Origin: Myxococcales bacterium
GTDB lineage: Bacteria; Myxococcota; Polyangia; Fen-1088
DNA length: 7,545 nt
Reading direction: 5' to 3'
Assembly (NCBI GenBank): GCA_003155465.1
Contig: PMCR01000188.1
Coordinates: 11,154-18,698 of the forward strand
Shown: positions 1-7,545 of the stretch, in pieces
Position numbering within the stretch: position 1 is the stretch's first letter
How the letters are laid out: each line of letters opens with the position of its first letter
Position numbers and translations under genes: made by a program
Notes under the pieces: model-generated
Seen by the model: only the letters and a program-made list of their open reading frames with translations
Databases searched by the model: none
Told to the model about the DNA's origin: nothing

Positions 1-1983
1 GCCGCCATGCTGGGCCAACCCATGCCGCTCTTGGTTCCACAGGTCGTCGGCGTCCGCCTGGCAGGCAGGTTGCCCGAGGGGGCCACCGCCACGGATCTGG
101 TGCTCACCGTGACCGAGATCCTGCGCAAGCTGGGTGTGGTGGGGAAGTTCGTCGAGTTCTTCGGCCCCGGCATCGCTAAACTGCCGCTCGCGGATCGCGC
201 GACCGTCGCCAACATGGCGCCCGAGTATGGCGCCACCTGCGGGCTGTTTCCCATCGACGCGGAAACCCTGGCCTACCTGCGTTTCTCGGGCCGACCCGAG
301 GAGTCCGTTGCCCTGGTGGCGGCCTACTGCCGCGAGCAGGGCCTGTTCGCGACGGACGACACGCCCGAGGCCATGTACACCAAGATCGTTGATCTCGACA
401 TGGCCAGCATCGAGCCCTGTGTGGCCGGGCCGCGCCGGCCGCAGGAACGGGTCATACTGTCCCAGATCAAAAAGTCCTTTGAAACCGCCCTGCCTTCGCT
501 TTCGAAACCCACAAAGCCCGATGCGACCAAGACTCCGTCGGGGGTGGCCGCTCACCCAACCCTGAAAGACGGCTCGCTGGTGCTGGCGGCGATTACCAGT
601 TGCACCAACACATCCAACCCGTCGGTGCTCATGGCCGCGGGTCTGTTGGCCAAGAAGGCGGTGGAGCGAGGCCTGGCCAGCCAGCCCTGGGTGAAAACAT
701 CGCTGGCGCCTGGATCGCAGGTGGTCACTGCCTACCTCGAAGCAGCCGGCCTGCTCCCCTATCTGGAGGCGCTCGGCTTTCACGTAGTGGCCTACGGCTG
801 CACCACCTGCATTGGCAACTCGGGACCGCTGGCAGCGCCGGTCTCGCAGGCGATCGAGGAACGTGCGCTGGTGGTGGCGTCGGTTCTTTCGGGCAACCGC
901 AACTTCGAAGGCCGCGTGCACCCCGAGGTGCGCGCCAACTACCTGGCCTCGCCGCCGCTGGTGGTGGCCTTTGCCTTGGCCGGCCGGGTGGACATCGACC
1001 TTGCGCAGGAGCCTTTGGGCGAAGACCGCGACGGCCGGCCGGTGTTTTTGCGCGACATCTGGCCGTCGCAGGCCGAGATCCAAACTGCGCTGGCGGCGGT
1101 CAAGCCCATCATGTTCAAACAGGCCTATGCCACCGTGTTTGAGGGCGATTCCCACTGGCGCGGTATCCAAGTTCCGCAAGCAGCAACCTACGCGTGGGAC
1201 GAGAGATCCAGCTACGTCAAGCATCCGCCCTACTTCGTGGACATGCCGGAGACGCCTGGCGCGCCCAGCGAGTTGAGCGGCATGCGCGTGCTGGCCGTGC
1301 TCGGCGACAGCATCACCACCGATCACATTTCGCCGGCTGGATCGATCAAGCCCGACAGTCCGGCCGGACGCCACCTGGTTGGTCTCGGTATCAAGCCCAA
1401 GGACTTCAACTCCTACGGCGCCCGCCGCGGCAACCACGAGGTCATGGTGCGGGGGACCTTTGCCAACCCTCGTCTCAACAACCTGCTCGCCCGCGGAACC
1501 GAGGGCGGCGTCACCCGCTTCCTGCCCGGCCGCGAAGTCATGCCCATCTACGATGCAGCGATGAAGTACCAGGCTGCTCGCGTGCCATTGCTGGTGCTGG
1601 CCGGCCACGACTACGGCTGCGGCTCGTCGCGGGACTGGGCGGCCAAGGGAACGCGCCTGCTCGGCGTGCGCGCAGTGCTGGCGGAGAGCTTCGAGCGCAT
1701 CCATCGCTCGAACCTGGTGGGCATGGGCGTGGTGCCGCTGGAGTTTCTACCCGGCGACAGCGCACACAGCCTGGGAATCACCGGCGAAGAAGTCTTCGAA
1801 ACCCTGGGCCTGCCCCAATTCCTAGAGGCGCCGCCTGCCCACCGCCAGATCGCCGTACGCATCACCAGGCCCGACGGATCGCAAGACCACTTTGCCGTGC
1901 GCGTGCGCATCGACACTCAACAAGAGTCGGCCTACTACCAGCACGGCGGCATCTTGCCCTATGTGCTGCGATCACTTGCTTGA
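1..1983 (+). CDS. acnA: Aconitate hydratase, AcnA/IRP1 type (5' end cut by window edge)
   Basis: Aconitase interconverts citrate and isocitrate through cis-aconitate in the cytoplasm (TCA and glyoxylate cycles), using a [4Fe-4S] cluster. The frame is open from base 1, so the true start lies upstream. About 660 residues remain of a protein that is usually near 890, so roughly the first 230 are missing. The three cluster cysteines are visible: one in SCTNTS (codon at 601) and two in YGCTTCIGNSG (codons at 799 and 808). Other family blocks are GVVGKFVEF, LADRATVANMAPEYGATCG, LSGNRNFEGR, GDSITTDHISPAGSIKPDSP, FNSYGARRGNHEVM and the swivel-domain block GSSRDWAAKG (about 1621-1650). The C-terminus (YYQHGGILPYVLRSL) is complete. 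In the swivel block the residue before GSSRD is Cys (YGCGSS), where E. coli AcnA has Ser. The gene ends 11 bases before the first M16 gene. The match is to AcnA rather than AcnB in motif order and wording. Confidence in the family is very high. Confidence 0.97.
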   Translation, partial: AAMLGQPMPLLVPQVVGVRLAGRLPEGATATDLVLTVTEILRKLGVVGKFVEFFGPGIAKLPLADRATVANMAPEYGATCGLFPIDAETLAYLRFSGRPEESVALVAAYCREQGLFATDDTPEAMYTKIVDLDMASIEPCVAGPRRPQERVILSQIKKSFETALPSLSKPTKPDATKTPSGVAAHPTLKDGSLVLAAITSCTNTSNPSVLMAAGLLAKKAVERGLASQPWVKTSLAPGSQVVTAYLEAAGLLPYLEALGFHVVAYGCTTCIGNSGPLAAPVSQAIEERALVVASVLSGNRNFEGRVHPEVRANYLASPPLVVAFALAGRVDIDLAQEPLGEDRDGRPVFLRDIWPSQAEIQTALAAVKPIMFKQAYATVFEGDSHWRGIQVPQAATYAWDERSSYVKHPPYFVDMPETPGAPSELSGMRVLAVLGDSITTDHISPAGSIKPDSPAGRHLVGLGIKPKDFNSYGARRGNHEVMVRGTFANPRLNNLLARGTEGGVTRFLPGREVMPIYDAAMKYQAARVPLLVLAGHDYGCGSSRDWAAKGTRLLGVRAVLAESFERIHRSNLVGMGVVPLEFLPGDSAHSLGITGEEVFETLGLPQFLEAPPAHRQIAVRITRPDGSQDHFAVRVRIDTQQESAYYQHGGILPYVLRSLA

Positions 1984-1994
1984 ATGTGTTAGTC

Positions 1995-3365
1995 ATGAAG
2001 GCTCTCGTGCCCTTCGTGGCCGTCGCCACGCTGATCTCTTCTTCCACCGGTGCCGGGCCCACGCCGCGGCCAGGAGGTACTGCCTTGACCTCGCAGAAGT
2101 CAGCCTTTCCCTTTCCGTTTGCCGAAAAGGTCCTGACCAACGGCCTGCGCATCTTCGTCGTGCCCTACGACTCGCCCGGCCTGGTGGCCTATTATTCGGT
2201 CGTGCGCACGGGGAGTCGCAACGAGGTCGAACCCGGCAAGTCCGGCTTCGCACACTTCTTCGAGCACATGATGTTTCGCGGGACCGAACGCTATTCGACC
2301 GAGCGCTACAACGCGGCGATCAAGGCCATGGGCGCCGACTCCAACGCGTTTACTGCCGAGGACATGACCGTGTACCACATCCTGGCCGGCAAGTCCGCGC
2401 TGGCCAAGGTGGTCGACATCGAGGCTGACCGCTTCCTCAACCTGAAGTACGACGAGGCATCCTTCCAGAAGGAAGCCCGCGCGGTTCTGGGCGAATACAA
2501 CAAGGGCTCGTCGGATCCGCTGCAAAACATGGCTGAGGCGATGTACGACCACGCCTTTGCGGTGCATACCTACAAGCACACCACCATCGGCTTTCTGCGC
2601 GACATCGAGAGCATGCCCCAGCAGTTCGATTACTCGCGCCAGTTCTTTGGCCGCTACTATCGGCCCGACAACGTGATCCTGCTGGTGGTCGGCGATGTCA
2701 CCGCTGATGACGTGCTGGCTCTGGTCGAGAAGGCGTACGGCCCCTGGGCCAAGGGTCCTGCGCGGCCGCAGATCCCGATCGAGCCACCACAGACGCGCGA
2801 ACAGCGCGTGACGGTTCCCTGGAAAGGCGCCAGCCTGCCCATGCTGTTCATGGGCTTTCACGCGCCCGCGTTTTCCACCAAGTCGATCGACGGAGCGGCA
2901 CTCGAAGTCTTGGCCGAACTGCTTTTCGCCGAGCGATCACACCTGCACAAGCAGCTCGTTCTCGACGAGCAGAAGGTGGAGACCCTGGACGGCGGCGCTG
3001 GGCGACACGTGGATCCCAACCTGTTTCTCGTGCTGGCCCGGGTGAAGCAGGCCAAGGACATGGCCTACGTCGAATCCACCATCGAAAAAGAGATTGCCCA
3101 CATCGCGGCCCAAGGCGTGGACGGCAAGACCCTGGGCGAAGTGCTCTCGCATGCCCGCTACGCCTTCGCGGCGCAGCTATCGACGCCTGACCATGTGGCG
3201 CTGGTGGGGGCCGAGTTCTTGGCCCTGGACGGCCGCCTGTCCGCCATCGACGAATATTTCGCCCAACTCGGTCAGGTGAAAAGCGCTGACGTGCAGCGCG
3301 TGGCACGCACGTTCTTCACGCCGCAGAACCGCACCGTTGTCACCCTGCAACCGGACGCCCCGTGA
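1995..3365 (+). CDS. M16 family zinc metallopeptidase, catalytic subunit (exported)
   Basis: This is a 456-residue M16B-type peptidase (mitochondrial processing peptidase/pitrilysin-like fold), probably cleaving peptides outside the cytoplasm. The inverted zinc motif HxxEH is present as H87-F-F-E90-H91. A distal Glu167 lies 76 residues after H91, in VLGEYNK, as expected for the third zinc ligand. The N-terminal M16 domain spans about residues 45-195. The M16_C domain follows from about 205 (YYRPDNVILLVVGDV near 221-235). The Arg/Tyr pair that binds substrate in the C-terminal half of one-chain M16 enzymes is absent: aligned positions are Val322 and Glu329. The N-terminus MKALVPFVAVATLISSS looks like a signal peptide without a lipobox Cys. 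ATG at 1995 was chosen because it gives this signal. It has no clear Shine-Dalgarno sequence and may rely on coupling to the aconitase stop 11 bases upstream. An in-frame TTG at 2085 behind a very strong ribosome-binding site is an alternative start. The gene overlaps the next M16 gene by 4 bases. The substrate is unknown. Confidence 0.93.
   Translation: MKALVPFVAVATLISSSTGAGPTPRPGGTALTSQKSAFPFPFAEKVLTNGLRIFVVPYDSPGLVAYYSVVRTGSRNEVEPGKSGFAHFFEHMMFRGTERYSTERYNAAIKAMGADSNAFTAEDMTVYHILAGKSALAKVVDIEADRFLNLKYDEASFQKEARAVLGEYNKGSSDPLQNMAEAMYDHAFAVHTYKHTTIGFLRDIESMPQQFDYSRQFFGRYYRPDNVILLVVGDVTADDVLALVEKAYGPWAKGPARPQIPIEPPQTREQRVTVPWKGASLPMLFMGFHAPAFSTKSIDGAALEVLAELLFAERSHLHKQLVLDEQKVETLDGGAGRHVDPNLFLVLARVKQAKDMAYVESTIEKEIAHIAAQGVDGKTLGEVLSHARYAFAAQLSTPDHVALVGAEFLALDGRLSAIDEYFAQLGQVKSADVQRVARTFFTPQNRTVVTLQPDAP
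2072..2087 (+). promoter_or_regulatory. Strong internal Shine-Dalgarno AGGAGGT with in-frame TTG start
   Basis: AGGAGGT at 2072-2078 sits 6 bases before a TTG at 2085-2087 that is in frame with the M16 catalytic subunit (codon 31). The annotated ATG at 1995 has no comparable site. Starting at this TTG would remove the whole signal peptide and leave the M16 domain intact (426 residues). The site could also be chance, because it encodes Gly-Gly in a linker just after the signal sequence. Confidence 0.45.
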
Positions 3366-4909
3366 ACCGACGGAGAACACCCATCATGTTGCTTTCCTTC
3401 GCCATCGCAGCGACGGGCGCCCTCGCCTCCCGCCGGCCTGCTGCTGCTGCTTCGCTCTCTTCGAAAGCGACCTCGGTCCACAAGGGCCCGCGTCGCGTGA
3501 CCTTGCCATCGCCTGAAAATCCCCTGGTCGCACTTCGCCTGCTCTTCCAGGTCGGTGCCGCAGACGATCCCAGGGGCAAGGGCGGTCTGGCTGCGCTGAC
3601 CGCGGCCATGCTCGGCGAGGCGGGAACCAAGCGCCGATCCTGGGCTGAAGTTCTGGACGCGCTTTATCCCATGGCGGCCGATATTCACACCTACGGCGAC
3701 AAGGATGCCTTTGTCTTCGAGGGCACGGTTCATCGCGACAATCTGGCCGCCTTTGCCGACCTGTTGGCCGAGCAGATCCTGACCCCGCGTTTTGCCAAGG
3801 AGGACTTCACGCGCCACCGCCAGGATGCGCTCGACTTCATCACCAAGACCCTGCGCGGCAACGACGACGAAGACCTGGGCAAGCATGCTCTGGCCGCACT
3901 CATATTCGAGCGCCATCCCTACGGCCATCCCACCGCTGGCACGGTCGCCGGCCTGCATGCCATCACCCTTCGCGACGTCCGTCGCTTCTACGCGGACATG
4001 TTCACCCAGGATCGCCTGATCGTGGGCGTGGCCGGTGGCTATCCCGAAGGCTTTCCCGAAAGCTTCGTGGCGCGCTTCTCTGCCCTATCCGCCATGGGCA
4101 AGCCGCGCAAGAAACTTCAACCGCCCCCGGCTCACGGCGGCGAGGTCCTGATCGTCGAGAAAGACGCCCGCGCCAACGCCGTGTCGATGGGCCACCCGCT
4201 TGACGTCACACGAGCCGACGAGGATTTTTATCCTCTCTATCTGGCCAGCTCGTACCTGGGCGAGCACCGCACCTTCAACGGCGTGCTGATGGTCGAGCTG
4301 AGGCAGAAGCGAGGCCTGAACTACGGCGACTACGCCTATGTCGAAAGCTTCATCCAGGACGGCGGAACGACCTTCCCCCTGACCAACATTGCGCGCCGCT
4401 CGCAGCAATTCGAGATCTGGCTACGTCCGGTGGCACCGCAAGCCACGGCGTTTGCCATTCGCGGCGCCCTGTTCGAACTGGCCAAGCTGGTGCGCGAGGG
4501 CATTCCGGCCGCGGGCTTCCAAGCCACCCGCGAGTTTCTGCTCAACTACGTGGACCTGTGGGCGCAGGACGCCTCGCGCCGCCTGGGGTATGCCATCGAC
4601 GCTCTCGTCTACGGCAAAGACATCGTCGCTGAACTGAAGGCGCGGCTGCCCACGATGACCAAGGTTGAGGTCGACCGCGCCATCCGAGGATATCTTGACC
4701 CCAAGCGCTTGACCGTCGCCATCGTCAGCGAAAACGCCAAGGCTCTGCGCTCCCAGTTGCTGTCCGGCAAGCCCACGCCCATGACATATGACACCAAAGA
4801 CACGCCGGCAGAGGTGCTTGCACAGGACAAGTCCATCGCGGCTTTCCCGCTTCCCGTCAGCCCAAGCAGGATCAAGATCGTTTCCGCCGACGTCCTGTTC
4901 GAGAAGTAG
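3362..4909 (+). CDS. M16 family non-catalytic partner subunit (exported, zinc motif lost)
   Basis: This is a 515-residue M16 homologue read as the partner of the preceding peptidase. The region aligned with the partner's zinc motif reads ALTAA, so Ala78, Ala81 and Ala82 replace His, Glu and His, and it cannot bind zinc there. It keeps the family fold, with HPYGHPTAGTVAGLHAIT followed by the M16_C domain from about residue 200. It also has the block LRQKRGLNYG, with Arg314 and Tyr321 spaced seven apart, as in the substrate-binding Arg/Tyr pair of insulin-degrading enzyme. The start is uncertain. GTG at 3362 overlaps the previous stop (GTGA) and gives MNRRRTP before the hydrophobic stretch, a proper positively charged signal-peptide n-region. 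ATG at 3386 has GGAGA 9 bases upstream but leaves the signal without positive charge. I prefer 3362 on the signal-peptide argument. Known split M16 enzymes, such as the Sphingomonas heterodimer, have this arrangement. The gene lies 12 bases before the kinase gene. Confidence 0.92.
   Translation: MNRRRTPIMLLSFAIAATGALASRRPAAAASLSSKATSVHKGPRRVTLPSPENPLVALRLLFQVGAADDPRGKGGLAALTAAMLGEAGTKRRSWAEVLDALYPMAADIHTYGDKDAFVFEGTVHRDNLAAFADLLAEQILTPRFAKEDFTRHRQDALDFITKTLRGNDDEDLGKHALAALIFERHPYGHPTAGTVAGLHAITLRDVRRFYADMFTQDRLIVGVAGGYPEGFPESFVARFSALSAMGKPRKKLQPPPAHGGEVLIVEKDARANAVSMGHPLDVTRADEDFYPLYLASSYLGEHRTFNGVLMVELRQKRGLNYGDYAYVESFIQDGGTTFPLTNIARRSQQFEIWLRPVAPQATAFAIRGALFELAKLVREGIPAAGFQATREFLLNYVDLWAQDASRRLGYAIDALVYGKDIVAELKARLPTMTKVEVDRAIRGYLDPKRLTVAIVSENAKALRSQLLSGKPTPMTYDTKDTPAEVLAQDKSIAAFPLPVSPSRIKIVSADVLFEK
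3372..3388 (+). promoter_or_regulatory. GGAGA ribosome-binding site before an alternative ATG
   Basis: GGAGA at 3372-3376 precedes ATG 3386 by 9 bases, in frame with the second M16 gene. It supports a 507-residue product starting at 3386 rather than the 515-residue product from GTG 3362. Upstream of the GTG I see only weak complementarity (CCGGA), so that start would depend on coupling through the GTGA overlap. Confidence 0.5.
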
Positions 4910-4921
4910 GATGGGCCGCTG

Positions 4922-6759
<1,838 letters not shown>

Positions 6760-6763
<4 letters not shown>

Positions 6764-7545
6764 TCCCCGCCGGGGTTGTACACGCCCGGCAAACGCGGTC
6801 CGCGCCGATCACCCCCGTCACGCGAATGGCGGTTGCGCCCATGACGTGCACGCCTGCGCCGCCTGCGACCGTCGCCTGAGTCATTACCGCCCTGCCCGTT
6901 CTGGTTCTGGCCGTTCTGCTGGGGCCGTCCCTCGCCCCCGCGTGCCCCGCTGGCGACAGGCAATGTGAGCGGCGGTGACACCACCCATTCCACGTAGGGC
7001 CGAATGTTGGCGTCGCGAATCGCCGCCCAGCCGGCTGCGAAATCGGACGCACCCTCTCCCTCGCGGGTCTCAGAGGGCGCAGCCTCGGCCCAGAACGCCT
7101 CGGCCTCTCCCGGTTCCAGCACAATCTCTCCGGCTACGGGTCCCTGGGACTCGGGCACCGCCAGCCAGACGCTCTCGTCGACAATGCCGTCGCTGGCAGG
7201 CGGCGGAATCCAAGGCGGCGGCACAGCGGGGGAAGGCAGATCGGGTATGGCGGTGGGGAAGATCGTCACTGGGCGCGGGGCAGCCGCCGGTTTCTCACCG
7301 CGACGGCGACGGCGCGAGCGGCCATGGAAATCGGTCGCTGCGTGCAGGCCGTGCCGGGCATCGTCCTCGCCCGGGTCGAAAACCTCGCTGTCCAGGCCCG
7401 CGCATGAGTCACACAGGCCACACTTTCCACCGCCCTCTTCGCCAAAGTACGCGCGCAGCATCTGCACCCGGCAGGTTTGCGTGTTCATGTACTTCAGCAA
7501 TTCGGCCAGCCGCCGCCGGTCGGAAATGCGCCGCGCCTCGAACAC
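6760..7545 (-). CDS. recQ: RecQ-family DNA helicase, C-terminal part with Arg-rich tail (5' end cut by window edge)
   Basis: RecQ helicases unwind DNA 3' to 5' using ATP in recombination and repair. Only the last 262 codons or so are in the window, and the helicase core lies beyond the right edge. The call rests on the RecQ zinc-binding block just inside the edge: a helix (RRLAELLKYMNT), then TCRVQMLRAYFGEE and KCGLCDSC. This matches the E. coli RecQ pattern TCRRLVLLNYFGE...CGNCDIC. The four zinc cysteines are at fragment residues 25, 42, 45 and 48 (codons near 7471, 7420, 7411 and 7402). The following 213 residues do not look like the winged-helix or HRDC domains normally found there. They are Pro/Ala/Glu-rich with an Arg cluster at about 78-82 and a Gly/Asn/Gln stretch, then an Arg6 run at about 227-232 in a strongly basic end. 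A small ordered piece may lie around DFAAGWAAIRDANIRPYVEW. The gene converges on the kinase gene and its stop overlaps that gene's stop. A different helicase sharing this zinc block is possible but less likely. Confidence 0.85.

Noticed and set aside
1618..1620. Cys before GSSRDWAAKG in aconitase as a possible functional change
   Set aside because: This position varies among aconitases (Ser, Thr, Ala and others), and the three cluster cysteines are all present elsewhere.
1194..1994. Long upstream extension of the first M16 reading frame through the aconitase gene
   Set aside because: The extension is Arg/Gly/Pro-rich, out-of-frame reading of a well-conserved aconitase. The M16 protein starts with its signal peptide at 1995.
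2100..2861. 253-codon - strand open frame opposite the first M16 gene
   Set aside because: It is a GC-driven shadow frame. The + strand has an intact, motif-complete M16 domain over the same bases.
3272..3958. 228-codon - strand open frame across the M16 gene junction
   Set aside because: There is no recognisable domain, and it is antisense to two conserved genes. The length is expected by chance at this GC content.
6765..6775. Short hairpin CCCC-GCC-GGGG just after the kinase stop, considered as a terminator
   Set aside because: The stem has only 4 pairs with a 3-base loop and no T-tract on either strand. It lies in the coding sequence of the RecQ gene and is easily produced by Gly/Pro codons.

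Overview
The window is a gene-dense, high-GC stretch of bacterial chromosome with four genes on the + strand followed by one convergent partial gene on the - strand. There is no intergenic region of any size. The style suggests a Myxococcota-like (former deltaproteobacterial) genome. The pointers are strong GC bias, a eukaryote-like Ser/Thr kinase whose catalytic loop reads HRDVSPHN (a form common in myxobacterial kinases), a C-terminal PEGA domain, and a proline/alanine-rich linker. This taxonomic reading is inference, since no rRNA or other marker is present.

Layout. Positions 1-1983 hold the C-terminal three quarters of an iron-sulfur aconitase of the AcnA/IRP1 type, cut by the left edge. 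Eleven bases later comes a tandem pair of exported M16-family proteins. The first (1995-3365) carries the full zinc site HFFEH plus a distal Glu. The second (3362-4909, overlapping by 4 bases) has lost every zinc ligand of that motif but carries the Arg/Tyr substrate-binding pair that the first lacks. They look like the two halves of one heterodimeric metalloprotease. Twelve bases further on lies a transmembrane Ser/Thr protein kinase with a C-terminal PEGA domain (4922-6763). Its stop codon overlaps that of a - strand gene (6760-7545, cut by the right edge). That gene encodes the zinc-binding end of a RecQ-family helicase followed by a long, apparently disordered, arginine-rich tail instead of the usual winged-helix and HRDC domains.

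How they work together. The spacing (11 bp, -4 bp, 12 bp) is consistent with co-transcription of aconitase, the two M16 genes and the kinase. The M16 pair is a clear functional unit. The link to aconitase (central metabolism) and to the kinase (signalling) is only positional. I see no mobile element, CRISPR array, RNA gene or phage gene. The window is mostly ordinary housekeeping and envelope content. The points most worth a second look are the split M16 active site, a strong internal ribosome-binding site that could give a signal-less M16 subunit, and the unusual RecQ tail.
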